A stretch of 64,000 nt of DNA from Acinetobacter sp. C26M. Lineage in GTDB: Bacteria > Pseudomonadota > Gammaproteobacteria > Pseudomonadales > Moraxellaceae. Below the pieces are notes generated by a model, which did no database searches, had not been told where the DNA came from, and saw nothing but the letters and a program-made list of their open reading frames with translations. Position numbers and translations under genes: made by a program. The stretch covers positions 1,984,001 through 2,048,000 of the forward strand of contig NZ_CP098478.1 of the NCBI RefSeq assembly GCF_023702675.1. The letters run 5' to 3'. Below, piece after piece: positions 1 to 8,570 of the stretch (positions are counted from its first letter, which is position 1; each line of letters begins with the position of its first letter).

Positions 1-341
1 TCGACAGAAAATATCACTTGCATCGTTGATTCTGCCAATAAACGACAAGTACGATCCCATGCATCTAGGCTGCCAAGACACCATCCACCACCGTGTGCAA
101 AGACCATCGCAGGGCGTTGTTGCACATGTTCTAAAACATAGGGAACATATACACGAACTTCAATTTCTGCTTGATCCTCAGTCATAACAGTAAAGCTGTG
201 TTGATAAGATGAATCTCGATCAATACCTTGTTGTTGGATAATCGATTGATTTATCTGTGCCCTCAGTTCATCCAATGTATTAGCAGCGGGCAGCGCAGAC
301 TGAGACTTAAGCCAATTTTCGATTTCAATATTTAAAGTCAT
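1..341 (-). CDS. alpha/beta hydrolase fold-3 esterase, C-terminus outside window
   Basis: The reading frame opens with ATG at 341-339 and is still open at base 1, so only about 113 N-terminal residues are seen. They end in a strand followed by FAHGGGWCLGS, the HGGG oxyanion-hole motif of the hormone-sensitive-lipase (fold-3) esterase family; the catalytic Ser, Asp and His would lie beyond the window. No signal peptide is visible, so it is probably a cytoplasmic carboxylesterase. Its ATG overlaps the stop of the upstream hydrolase gene in an ATGA arrangement, which implies translational coupling in one minus-strand operon. The substrate is unknown. Confidence 0.8.
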   Translation of the reverse strand, partial: MTLNIEIENWLKSQSALPAANTLDELRAQINQSIIQQQGIDRDSSYQHSFTVMTEDQAEIEVRVYVPYVLEHVQQRPAMVFAHGGGWCLGSLDAWDRTCRLLAESTMQVIFSV

Positions 342-1222
342 CTTGCTTTTTCCTGCTGTAAAAAATTAAGAATCAATGAACAAAATACTTCTGGTTGTTC
401 TTCCATAATGAAATGTCCGCAATCTTTGACAATTGCACTCGATAACTGAGTGCTCACCTTTTTCATGGTTTCATAAGGCGCATTGTTTGTTGCATGCTCA
501 GCACCAATTGCGAATACGGGCATGTTTAAATTTTTGGTTCCCCTTAATTTATTTTGACGAATGGTTTCAGGGATGGCGCGATAGTAATTAAAACCTGCTG
601 TTAAACGTCCTGAAAGCTTATAAGCCTCTATATAGGTTTCAGCAGCAACTTTATCTCGATGCCATGACCATTTATCAAAAATATAATTGAGATAAGTTTC
701 TTCACGCCCCATGACTAAAGCTTCAGGCAAATCGCTAATCTGGTTAAACATAAAATGCCAGAGAAAAATATTCTGTTCAGGTGGAACAAAAACTGCGGGC
801 GGTGGAGCCAACCCCGGAATAACAGCTTCTGTGAGAGCAAGATGAGTGACGGATTCAGGAAAGTCGCAGGCAAGTGCATAGCCCACCCACATCCCGATAT
901 CATGCCCAATAACCGCATAGCGATGATGTCCAAGTTCAGACATCAGGCTAGATAGAATGGCTGCAATACGTCCAGTATCATAGTGGCCATCAAGTGGAGC
1001 TGAGTAACCCGTTCCAGGTGGATCAACGGCAATCGCTTGATAACCATGTTGAGCCAACTCAGCCATGACATGGCGCCATGCATACCATGTTTGCGGCCAG
1101 CCCGGAATCAGTAAAACAACAGGCCCATTACCTATGGATACATAATGTAATTTTTTAGCTTCAATGTTGATGTAGTGATGATTAAATTGCTTTGATAATT
1201 TTTCAGTATGCGTCGTCATCAT
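338..1222 (-). CDS. alpha/beta hydrolase, epoxide hydrolase / haloalkane dehalogenase-like
   Basis: The 294-residue cytoplasmic protein has IPGWPQTW near residues 39-46 (oxyanion loop) and GHDIG at 106-110, where Asp108 occupies the nucleophile elbow. An Asp rather than Ser nucleophile is the mark of epoxide hydrolases and haloalkane or fluoroacetate dehalogenases. The catalytic His is in DCGHFIMEEQP near the C-terminus, and a helical cap lies between. The start could be the first or second of two adjacent Met codons. It is the middle gene of a three-gene operon, 17 bp after the isomerase-like gene and overlapping the following esterase by 4 bp. Epoxide versus halide chemistry cannot be decided from sequence. 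Confidence 0.8.
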   Translation of the reverse strand: MMTTHTEKLSKQFNHHYINIEAKKLHYVSIGNGPVVLLIPGWPQTWYAWRHVMAELAQHGYQAIAVDPPGTGYSAPLDGHYDTGRIAAILSSLMSELGHHRYAVIGHDIGMWVGYALACDFPESVTHLALTEAVIPGLAPPPAVFVPPEQNIFLWHFMFNQISDLPEALVMGREETYLNYIFDKWSWHRDKVAAETYIEAYKLSGRLTAGFNYYRAIPETIRQNKLRGTKNLNMPVFAIGAEHATNNAPYETMKKVSTQLSSAIVKDCGHFIMEEQPEVFCSLILNFLQQEKAR

Positions 1223-1239
1223 TATTTCTCGTTCTACGC

Positions 1240-2292
1240 TTAAATGCCCAATAGTTGGTTGATTTGTGTTTGATTTACTGGCGCAGCGGCAAAGTCATCA
1301 AATATCTTGTCGGTTACATGGATAATATTTTTCTTAATAAATTCAGCACCTTCACGTGCACCATCATCTTTATTTTTTAGACAACATTCCCATTCTAAAG
1401 TTGCCCAACCCTGATAGTCGTTATATGCTAATTTTGAGAAAACCGATTTAAAATCAACTTGGCCATCTCCTGTAGAACGGAAACGACCAGCTCGATCTCC
1501 CCAATTTTGATAGCCACCGTACATACCTTGACGGCCTGTTGGTGTGAACTCGGCGTCTTTTACATGGAACATACGGATGAAGTCCTTGTAGATATCTAAG
1601 TATTCTAAATAGTTCAACTGCTGAAGAATAAAATGACTAGGATCAAACAAAATGTTGCAACGCGGATGATATTTGGTGCGTTCTAAAAACATTTCAAAAC
1701 TCGCACCATCATGTAAATCCTCAGCTGGATGAATCTCATAGCAAAGATTGACATCGTACTCATCACAGGCATTGAGAATTGGCATCCAACGACGCGCAAG
1801 TTCATCAAAAGCAGTTTCAATCAGTCCTTCAGGACGTTGCGGGAAGGGAAAGATATAAGGCCATGCTAAAGAACCAGAGAATGTTCCCATCTCATGTAGC
1901 CCTAGACGTGCAGAGGCTTGAACCGAAGCTAACATCTGTTGCTCAGCCCATTGCATTCTTTCTTTTGGCTTTCCATGCAAATGATCTGGTGCAAAACCGT
2001 CACATAAAGCATCATAAGCAGGATGAACCGCCATTAATTGCCCAAAAATATGTGTGCTTAACTCACTAATTTGCAGACCGTTATGATCTAAAATCCCTGT
2101 GATCTCATCACAATAGTTTTGACTTTGCGCTGCTAAATTGACATCAAATAATCGCTTATCCCACGCAGGAAGTTGAACAGCCTTGAAGCCATTGTCCGCA
2201 ACCCATGCTGAAATGCTTGCTAAATTATTGAATGGAAAAACATGATCACTGAATTGCGCGAGATGAATACTTGGGCCTTTGATTGTTTGCAT
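1240..2292 (-). CDS. sugar phosphate isomerase/epimerase (AP endonuclease 2-like TIM barrel)
   Basis: The 350-residue protein has the xylose isomerase-like TIM-barrel metal-site pattern: a Glu in CYEIHPAED, Asp and His in FDPSHF, His in MFHVKDAEF and a late Glu in TLEWE. These are the expected divalent metal ligands of the family. It is the first gene of a minus-strand operon with two hydrolases and diverges from a TetR-family gene, so TetR control is likely. The family covers many isomerases, epimerases and a few lyases, so the substrate is not assigned. The pairing with two hydrolases suggests catabolism of a plant-derived or xenobiotic carbon compound, but that is inference. Confidence 0.75.
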   Translation of the reverse strand: MQTIKGPSIHLAQFSDHVFPFNNLASISAWVADNGFKAVQLPAWDKRLFDVNLAAQSQNYCDEITGILDHNGLQISELSTHIFGQLMAVHPAYDALCDGFAPDHLHGKPKERMQWAEQQMLASVQASARLGLHEMGTFSGSLAWPYIFPFPQRPEGLIETAFDELARRWMPILNACDEYDVNLCYEIHPAEDLHDGASFEMFLERTKYHPRCNILFDPSHFILQQLNYLEYLDIYKDFIRMFHVKDAEFTPTGRQGMYGGYQNWGDRAGRFRSTGDGQVDFKSVFSKLAYNDYQGWATLEWECCLKNKDDGAREGAEFIKKNIIHVTDKIFDDFAAAPVNQTQINQLLGI

Positions 2293-2309
2293 CTTTGAAA
2301 CTCAATTGG

Positions 2310-2323
2310 TTGTCGATCGACAA
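2310..2323. promoter_or_regulatory. 14-bp perfect palindrome, candidate TetR operator
   Basis: TTGTCGATCGACAA is a perfect inverted repeat 18 bases upstream of the isomerase-like gene, in the divergent gap with the TetR-family regulator. Its size and position fit an autoregulatory operator that also represses the hydrolase operon. The function is inferred. Confidence 0.5.
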
Positions 2324-2472
2324 ACAATAGGCTTTATGTGATTTAAAAACAACTCATTTTTTAAATCACAGTCATAAATTGGGTATAGATACAACAAATC
2401 ATATTGATTTATTTGCGAAAAATATTTTTCCGATTAATAATAAAAAACACTAAATTTGATAAAAGAAGCACT

Positions 2473-3072
2473 ATGGCGGGTAGACCAAGAGAGTTTGATC
2501 GAGAAAAAGCCTTGGTCAAAGCACGAGATTTTTTCTGGCAGCATGGTTACGAAGGAACATCCATGTCAGATTTAGTTGAGGTTTTGGGTATTGCTTCAGC
2601 ACGTATTTATAAAGCATTTGGTTCAAAAGAAGCGCTTTTCAGAGAGGCTGTTAAACATTACGAACAAAATGAAGGTGGCTTTGCAGTCAAAGCATTGCAG
2701 CAGCAAAATATCAAAGCAGTAATAACCCAATTATTTCAAGAAGCGATCAAGTTATACACTCAAACAAATCACGCGTATGGTTGTATGGTTGTTTCTTCAG
2801 CAAGTGTATTAAGTGAAGAAAATCAAGATCTTCTCGTCTGGATGAAACAGCAGCGCATTCAGCGTGTTAATGGTCTGATTCAACGTTTTGAACAAGCTAA
2901 ACGAGATGGTCAATTGCTGGAGGATGCGGATCCTGAACAATTAGGGCAATATTATGGGCTGGTTTTACATGGCTTATCTGTACAGGCAAGAGATGGTTAT
3001 TCGGAACAAATACTATTATCAAACATCAGCTTGGCACTAAAAAATCTGGATCAATATCTTGTAAGAGCATAA
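2473..3072 (+). CDS. TetR/AcrR-family transcriptional regulator
   Basis: ATG at 2473 gives a 199-residue protein starting MAGRPREFDREKAL; a longer frame from a TTG at 2404 adds a basic, unconserved leader and is less likely. An AGAAG purine run precedes this ATG. The N-terminal helix-turn-helix is clear (KARDFFWQHGYEGTSMSDLVEVLGIASARIYKAFGSKEALFREAV), typical of the TetR subgroup with the YKAFGSKE recognition helix. The C-terminal ligand domain is generic. It diverges from the isomerase-hydrolase operon with a palindrome between, so it is the probable local repressor. The ligand is unknown. Confidence 0.85.
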   Translation: MAGRPREFDREKALVKARDFFWQHGYEGTSMSDLVEVLGIASARIYKAFGSKEALFREAVKHYEQNEGGFAVKALQQQNIKAVITQLFQEAIKLYTQTNHAYGCMVVSSASVLSEENQDLLVWMKQQRIQRVNGLIQRFEQAKRDGQLLEDADPEQLGQYYGLVLHGLSVQARDGYSEQILLSNISLALKNLDQYLVRA

Positions 3073-3238
3073 GTTGATTTTAGATATCAACGGCTAGATT
3101 GCATAGCAGAAAGAAGGAACAACAATGTTCCTTTATTTAGAGTTTTGGTGAAAATAAGAAAGGAATGGAAGCATAATTTCAACCTATGAATAGGGATGAA
3201 AGTTTAGTGATAAATTACAATTGAATTTAGAAAGACTT

Positions 3239-3262
3239 TAAATGATAATAATTATTATTTGT
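3239..3262 (+). promoter_or_regulatory. Fur-box-like element ahead of the ECF sigma gene
   Basis: The run AATGATAATAATTATTATTT (3241-3260) resembles the Fur consensus GATAATGATAATCATTATC and its repeated NATWAT hexamers. A TATAAT follows at 3262-3267. The placement immediately upstream of a FecI-like sigma factor fits classical iron repression. Confidence 0.6.
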
Positions 3263-3282
3263 ATAATCGAATGGCGTATTTT

Positions 3283-3798
3283 ATGTCATCTCCTGCGATA
3301 GACCAGCAAATTTCAATGCTATACCAGCAGCACCACACATGGATTTATCACTGGTTATATAAAAAACTAGGAAACTCAGCAGATGCTGCAGACTTAGCTC
3401 AAGACACTTTTTTGCGTCTGTTGGCACGACAGCAACAATTAGAATTTCAGCAACCCAGAGCCTATCTCGTCAATATCGCGAAAGGGCTGATGGTGAACTG
3501 GTTACAACGAAAGGAAGTAGAACGTGCTTATCTTGAGGTTTTAATCGAGCAACCTGAAATACAACAACCATCACCAGAGCGTCAAATCATAATTATTGAA
3601 ACCTTAGTAGAGGTTATAACGTTATTAGCAGAGTTACCCTACAGCGTGGTTCTAACGTTCTTGTATGCCCAGTTAGAAAAATTAAAATATCAAGAAATTG
3701 CAGATCGCTTGGATATTTCAGTTAGTACCGTGAAACGTAATATTCAGCGGGCTTACCTTCATTGTTTGCAAGCAATGTTGGCTGCTGAGGATCTCTAA
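3283..3798 (+). CDS. FecI-like ECF RNA polymerase sigma factor
   Basis: From ATG 3283 (MSSPAIDQ) the protein is 171 residues, the usual size for FecI-type ECF sigma factors; ATG 3271 and TTG 3259 are in-frame alternatives. None of the three has a convincing ribosome-binding site. Region 2 is seen as SADAADLAQDTFLRLL and PRAYLVNIAKGLMVNWLQR, and region 4 as the helix-turn-helix YQEIADRLDISVSTVKRNIQRAYLHC. It is followed 4 bp later by the FecR-like gene and then an STN-domain receptor, the standard cell-surface signalling trio. It should direct transcription of that receptor when a ferric ligand binds. A Fur-like box lies directly upstream. Confidence 0.85.
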   Translation: MSSPAIDQQISMLYQQHHTWIYHWLYKKLGNSADAADLAQDTFLRLLARQQQLEFQQPRAYLVNIAKGLMVNWLQRKEVERAYLEVLIEQPEIQQPSPERQIIIIETLVEVITLLAELPYSVVLTFLYAQLEKLKYQEIADRLDISVSTVKRNIQRAYLHCLQAMLAAEDL

Positions 3799-3802
3799 AC
3801 TC

Positions 3803-4753
3803 ATGTCCAATTTGGATAAACAACAAGTTTTAGAGCAAGCGATTGAATGGCTCATACGCATGCAAGAAAATGAGCTGTCATCACATGAACTTGAACAACT
3901 ACAGCAGTGGCAATCACAAAGTGCTGTACATCAAAAGGTTTGGGAAAAGGCGTTATTACTACAAACAAAATTTTCAGATGTCCCGATCGATCTTGTAATA
4001 CCTGTCGTACAAAAAGTGGGCTACTCATCAAAGCAATATCATAAAAAATATTTATGGTTATTGGCACTTATTCCGCTGTGTTCAGGTTTTTATTTAAGTA
4101 ATCAACAGATGCAATGGTTTGCTGACTATCGCAGTGGCATAGGTGAGCGAAAAAGTATTACCTTGCCAGATGGCGGAGTCATCTTACTGAATGCCGCTTC
4201 TGCCATAGATGTTGAATATACAAACCAACAACGAACCATTATTTTACGCAAAGGTGAAATCTGGATTGAAACTCGACATGACCAACTTAATCGCCCATTT
4301 GTGGTGAATACCCAACAAGGTTCAGCACAAGCCTTAGGAACAAAATATTTGGTAAAAATGACGCCAGAGTATTCAATGGTCACTGTAACACAAGGAAAGG
4401 TCCGTGTTTCTGCACAGCAATCAAAGCACAAGCAAATCGTTGAAGCAGGACAACAGCTGAGCTTTAATGCGCATGCGATAGATAAAACAAAAAACTATGA
4501 GGAAAGCAGTATCGCATGGACGAAAGGTTTTTTAATGGTGAATGAAATGAGCTTAAAAGAGTTTGTTGCTCGTTTACAACCCTATCAAAAAGGCATAATG
4601 CGAACCAATACTAATGTTGAAAACATTAAAATATCAGGAACCTATCCAATTGATCATTTGGAAAAAGTCTATGCAATGCTTGCACAGACTTATGATCTTA
4701 AAATTGAGCAGTACGCAGGTGGTTATTTCACCCATATTCAAGCCGCAGAATAA
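3803..4753 (+). CDS. FecR-like anti-sigma factor / signal transducer
   Basis: The 316-residue inner-membrane protein has an N-terminal cytoplasmic anti-sigma segment (residues 1-75, including AIEWLIRMQENELSSHELEQLQQWQ), one membrane span (about 77-91, YLWLLALIPLCSGFYLS) and a periplasmic FecR domain with GERKSITLPDGGVILLNAASAIDV and GEIWIETRHD, plus a C-terminal STN-like region. It should hold the adjacent ECF sigma factor and receive the signal from the receptor's STN domain. It lies 4 bp after the sigma gene, so the two are almost certainly co-transcribed. Confidence 0.88.
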   Translation: MSNLDKQQVLEQAIEWLIRMQENELSSHELEQLQQWQSQSAVHQKVWEKALLLQTKFSDVPIDLVIPVVQKVGYSSKQYHKKYLWLLALIPLCSGFYLSNQQMQWFADYRSGIGERKSITLPDGGVILLNAASAIDVEYTNQQRTIILRKGEIWIETRHDQLNRPFVVNTQQGSAQALGTKYLVKMTPEYSMVTVTQGKVRVSAQQSKHKQIVEAGQQLSFNAHAIDKTKNYEESSIAWTKGFLMVNEMSLKEFVARLQPYQKGIMRTNTNVENIKISGTYPIDHLEKVYAMLAQTYDLKIEQYAGGYFTHIQAAE

Positions 4754-4848
4754 ATAACAGAAAAAAATCATTTTTTTATGAGCTGATTTTAATTCTCAAC
4801 TGGCATAGATGATAAGGAACATATCATTGTTAATGACAAGGGGAAAAT

Positions 4849-7293
4849 ATGTACGCTCAACAGGGAAAAAATGTGCTTACAAAAGCAATCGGGATCGCAA
4901 TACTCAGTGCTATATACGGTATTTCAGCCACAGCCTATGCTGCCGATAAGCAAACACAACAACACTTTGAGATTCGATCAGGTCAGTTGGGACAAGCATT
5001 ATCCAGTTTTGCTATGCAATCGGGTATCGCATTATCATTTGATCCCAATTTAACCAAAGGACTAAATACCCTAGGGTTAGAGGGCTCTTATACTGTTGCA
5101 GAAGGATTCGAACAGCTTTTAAAAGGTACAAAATTACAATTAGTTCAGCAAGACCATGGTGGCTGGACGATTGAGAAAAATAACAAGACTTCTCAGCAGC
5201 CCAAACAAATTCGCGAAGTCGGACAATTAAAAAGTATTGCCGTGAATGGTATAGAAAAATCAACAGATGCTTCTCAACTTCCCGTGATTAGTGTTTCTGC
5301 ACAAGACCAGCCACGTGGATTAAAAAGACAGACACAATCGGGGGTTTTAGGCAATAAGTCGATACTGGATACACCTTTTTCTATAACAGTTGTTGAAAGT
5401 AGTGACATTGAAAAGCGCGGTGCAAAATCGATCGGACAGATTTTTGCCAATGATGCATCTGTTTATACTCCAACCAACTCAATGTCTACAGATTGGTGGG
5501 GTACCCAAATTCGTGGATTAGGTGTTCGCAACTACTATGTTGATGGTGTTCCTGTGTATTTATCTTGGGGTGGTGATTTTCCTGTAGAGGTTGCTGAAAG
5601 TGTCACTGCTTTAAAAGGACTAACTGGTTTTATGTATGGCTTTGGCACACCAGGAGGAGCCATTAGTTATCAAACAAAACGCCCTACAGCAATTCCAAAA
5701 AGCAGTTTACAACTTGATTATCGCAATTCGAGTTTATTTTCTGCTTATGTTGACAATAGCAATCATTTAGACAGCCTAGATATAGACTATCGCTTCACTT
5801 TGGGGGGAGATGCAGGCACGGCCTATAATGAAACAGATAACCGCCGCTTTGTGACATCATTTGCATTCGATAAGCAATTAACTGATGATTTAACTTGGGA
5901 AAGCAATGTTATTTACGAATATAACAATCGAAAACATGAGCCAATTCAGTTCTATCTTGATAGTTATGATGTGATTGGTAGTAATGGAAAACTACCCCAA
6001 ATCAACTATGACTATGATCATATCAACATTGATGGTTCCTACTATAAAACAGCGACCTTGGTTGCTTCTACAAATTTAAAGTGGAAAATCAATGATGACT
6101 GGACTGCCAAATATGATTTTGGTTATACCCGCAAGAAACACCTATCGAATAAAATATTTGCCAACCTTGCAAATGAGCAAGGCGATTATGAAGGGAATCT
6201 ATATAGTTTTGCGGGTTTATCGCAGTACTTTTTAAACCAGTTGCAAGTAACAGGCAATATCCAGACTGGATCAATTCAACATGAGCTGGTTGCGGGTACA
6301 GGCTATATCCGAAATTTTGATAAATATTCGGAATTTTTCTGGGGTGATTATTTTACAGGCAACATCTACCGAAAACCTGACTATAAAATAACCCATACGC
6401 CTAACTTTTATTTATCACCAGAAAGCACACCAGAAAGTCAGACCTATGGCTTCCTAAGCGACACCCTTCATTTTGGTTCGCAATGGCAAGCTATTCTCGG
6501 TGTGCGATATACCTATTTTGATAATGAAGCAGCAAGTGGCTCTGACAATGGGTATAGTACCAAGAAGGCGACGCCTACCGCTGCTTTGATTTATAAACCG
6601 ATTCCGGATGCGACTATTTATGGCAGTTATGTAGAAGGAATAGAACGGGGGCAACGCATTGAAGCACCGTATGCCAATGCGGGTGAACAACTAGATGCCA
6701 CAGTCAGTAAGCAGTATGAAGTGGGGTTTAAATATGATCTTGATCAATTTAGCTTGAGCTCAGCTTTATTTAAAGTTGAGCGTGTAGAAGCGATGGATGT
6801 TATTCGCAATAGCTTAAAATATTTGACTCAAGATGGCCTGACCACTTATCAAGGTTGGGAAATGAATGGGACATATAAACCATCTGATCAATTGAAGTTC
6901 GGTGTAGGACTACTTCGTTTAGACAGTGAAATTAATCGTGTATCTGATGAGAATAAAGCCATTGAAGGTAATAGCCCTGCATTTGCAGCAAAATGGCAAG
7001 CAGTGTCCAGTGCTGAGTATAGTTTTCCAATGATTGAAGGTTTAAGCGTACATGGGAATGTTCGTTATAATGGATCTTCATATATTACCAATACCAATCA
7101 AATGAAAGTCCCAGCTTATACGCTTGTTAATTTGGGAACATCTTATAATTTTAAATTCAATAAGTATGATGCGGTATTGAATGTCAATATCAACAATCTA
7201 TTCAACAAAAAATATTGGGCAGGTGGTGGATATGGGGCTGGAAATGTGGGTGAAGCATTGAATGGTTCACTCGGTTTAAAAATAAACTGGTAA
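4849..7293 (+). CDS. TonB-dependent siderophore receptor with signalling (STN) domain
   Basis: The 814-residue outer-membrane protein starts with a signal peptide ending near ATAYAADK, then a secretin/TonB short N-terminal (STN) domain at roughly residues 38-108 (IRSGQLGQALSSFAMQSGIALSFDP). A plug domain follows, then a long beta-barrel closing with NVNINNLFNKKYW and a final aromatic residue (LGLKINW). STN plus an upstream FecI/FecR pair identifies a transducing receptor such as FecA, FpvA or FoxA, importing a ferric siderophore. AAGGGG precedes the ATG. The ligand cannot be read from sequence. The 95-bp gap before it should hold the promoter recognised by the local ECF sigma factor. Confidence 0.88.
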   Translation: MYAQQGKNVLTKAIGIAILSAIYGISATAYAADKQTQQHFEIRSGQLGQALSSFAMQSGIALSFDPNLTKGLNTLGLEGSYTVAEGFEQLLKGTKLQLVQQDHGGWTIEKNNKTSQQPKQIREVGQLKSIAVNGIEKSTDASQLPVISVSAQDQPRGLKRQTQSGVLGNKSILDTPFSITVVESSDIEKRGAKSIGQIFANDASVYTPTNSMSTDWWGTQIRGLGVRNYYVDGVPVYLSWGGDFPVEVAESVTALKGLTGFMYGFGTPGGAISYQTKRPTAIPKSSLQLDYRNSSLFSAYVDNSNHLDSLDIDYRFTLGGDAGTAYNETDNRRFVTSFAFDKQLTDDLTWESNVIYEYNNRKHEPIQFYLDSYDVIGSNGKLPQINYDYDHINIDGSYYKTATLVASTNLKWKINDDWTAKYDFGYTRKKHLSNKIFANLANEQGDYEGNLYSFAGLSQYFLNQLQVTGNIQTGSIQHELVAGTGYIRNFDKYSEFFWGDYFTGNIYRKPDYKITHTPNFYLSPESTPESQTYGFLSDTLHFGSQWQAILGVRYTYFDNEAASGSDNGYSTKKATPTAALIYKPIPDATIYGSYVEGIERGQRIEAPYANAGEQLDATVSKQYEVGFKYDLDQFSLSSALFKVERVEAMDVIRNSLKYLTQDGLTTYQGWEMNGTYKPSDQLKFGVGLLRLDSEINRVSDENKAIEGNSPAFAAKWQAVSSAEYSFPMIEGLSVHGNVRYNGSSYITNTNQMKVPAYTLVNLGTSYNFKFNKYDAVLNVNINNLFNKKYWAGGGYGAGNVGEALNGSLGLKINW

Positions 7294-7345
7294 ATGGAAT
7301 TATTAAAAATCATGTTGTGAGGATTTATTCACGCACGACCAAGTG

Positions 7346-7379
7346 CAGCACCAACAACAAGAGTGGGGGTGCTGTTTTT
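7346..7379 (+). terminator. rho-independent terminator after the receptor
   Basis: A 7-bp stem CAGCACC/GGTGCTG (7346-7352 with 7368-7374) with a 15-base loop is followed by TTTTT. It ends the sigma/anti-sigma/receptor unit. Confidence 0.6.
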
Positions 7380-7426
7380 GATTATCAATTAATATCTCCA
7401 TAATAATGCTGATCTAGATTAAATAC

Positions 7427-8125
7427 TTAACAGATCAACAGCAGTCGATAATCGCCATTTTTTTCAATAGGCGCTCTATGAACACAAGGCAATGCTTGTT
7501 GTGTTGGATGGTCTACCGCTAGACGCCAAAGATGGCCTGTACCTAAATTGACAGGTTTGGCATTGGGTTTAGCTTGATAATGTAAATCAAAAAAATATTC
7601 TTCTAAGAACTTTTCAAATTCAGCTTCTGAACCCTCATGTAGTTCTTTAAGTTTTTCTCGTATTTCTGGAATTACAATTTTTTGCTGAACCTGATCAGAA
7701 GGGAGGATTTCACTTGCAGGACCATAATAGGTACATAAAAACGTATCTGTTTCGATAGGTGAACGATCCACATGATAGGAATATACATCGGTTGAAATGA
7801 AATCGAACTCTTCATCGCGTTCGTAGCATTTAAGTAAATTAAGAGAGGGAGACGCACCAAAATCAGTTAATTGCTGGATATCCTCTAAAAGAATTTCTCT
7901 TGCTACAAGACCTTGTTCTGAAAGTTGCAGTGCTAAGAGATCTTCAACGGAAACTTCAGTAATATTGTCTTTTAACTCAAGTTTAGTTACGACTTCCTTA
8001 AAATCTCCAACCAGCTCTCTATGCCAGCAAATCGCATTCATATCTCCTTGAAAATTCGAATTTACTAATTCAGAAAAGGTAGAAACCACACTAATTTGAG
8101 TGCTGTCAGAAAATATTTGCTTCAT
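7427..8125 (-). CDS. DUF1826-like protein of unknown function
   Basis: The 232-residue protein has no signal peptide or membrane span. The segment YSYHVDRSPIETDTFLCTYYGPASEILP and the late CVHRAPIEKNGDYRLLL resemble what I recall of the DUF1826 family, where a conserved HVDR is followed by a TYxGPGTE-like stretch and a second HR motif; this assignment is from memory and not certain. The His/Asp-rich motifs could bind a metal. It stands alone, convergent with the receptor operon and divergent from the desulfurisation operon. I see no sigma54 promoter upstream, so it is probably not part of that regulon. Confidence 0.5.
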   Translation of the reverse strand: MKQIFSDSTQISVVSTFSELVNSNFQGDMNAICWHRELVGDFKEVVTKLELKDNITEVSVEDLLALQLSEQGLVAREILLEDIQQLTDFGASPSLNLLKCYERDEEFDFISTDVYSYHVDRSPIETDTFLCTYYGPASEILPSDQVQQKIVIPEIREKLKELHEGSEAEFEKFLEEYFFDLHYQAKPNAKPVNLGTGHLWRLAVDHPTQQALPCVHRAPIEKNGDYRLLLIC

Positions 8126-8410
8126 TTGAAAACTAAATCATAAACCATGTCTGATTATACAATTAGCTTGAGCGACTTTGAAATTCTTGATCGTGCTACT
8201 TTCATCGTTCCAACCTGAAACATATTCAAAAAATCATAATATCAACCTTGTCAGATGTTTCTAATAGCGACTCAATTCGTGCAATTTTGAACACAATTAG
8301 GATTCACGATGAAAACTATAAACAATAAGAATGTGTGCCAATTTTAGATGTATTTGAAAAAATATGGGGCTGTCTCTAATTATCGATAGGAAGAGGCTTT
8401 GCCTTTTGAG
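8126..8410. other. non-coding gap upstream of the desulfurisation operon
   Basis: There is no open frame of convincing length. The stretch is AT-rich and carries the promoter region of the minus-strand DUF1826-like gene; the control elements of the plus-strand operon follow at 8412 and 8513. I see no further structured element. Confidence 0.5.
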
Positions 8411-8411
8411 C

Positions 8412-8429
8412 TGCTGTGAAATCAACACT
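8412..8429 (+). promoter_or_regulatory. candidate SfnR-type upstream activator site
   Basis: TGCTGTGAAATCAACACT matches the 18-bp element found at eight intergenic places in this locus (TGYYNNNAWWTCAACAYT). Its symmetric centre is about 94 bp from the -24 GG of the downstream sigma54 promoter, a normal enhancer distance. Confidence 0.6.
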
Positions 8430-8512
8430 GATTTAAAAAAATGATGAAATATAAACAACAAATAGATATTGAATTTTAATTAAGCTATTGAAAAATATAA
8501 ACAATCACATTT

Positions 8513-8526
8513 GGCATAAAAGCTGC
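8513..8526 (+). promoter_or_regulatory. sigma54 (-24/-12) promoter of the desulfurisation operon
   Basis: TTGGCATAAAAGCTGCT contains GG at 8513 and GC at 8525 with exactly 10 bases between, the sigma54 signature. The predicted start site near 8538 leaves about 33 nt before the ATG at 8571. Confidence 0.8.
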
Positions 8527-8570
8527 TCAATACAAGTGATATGAAATTGGAAATATCCTAAGGAATACCT

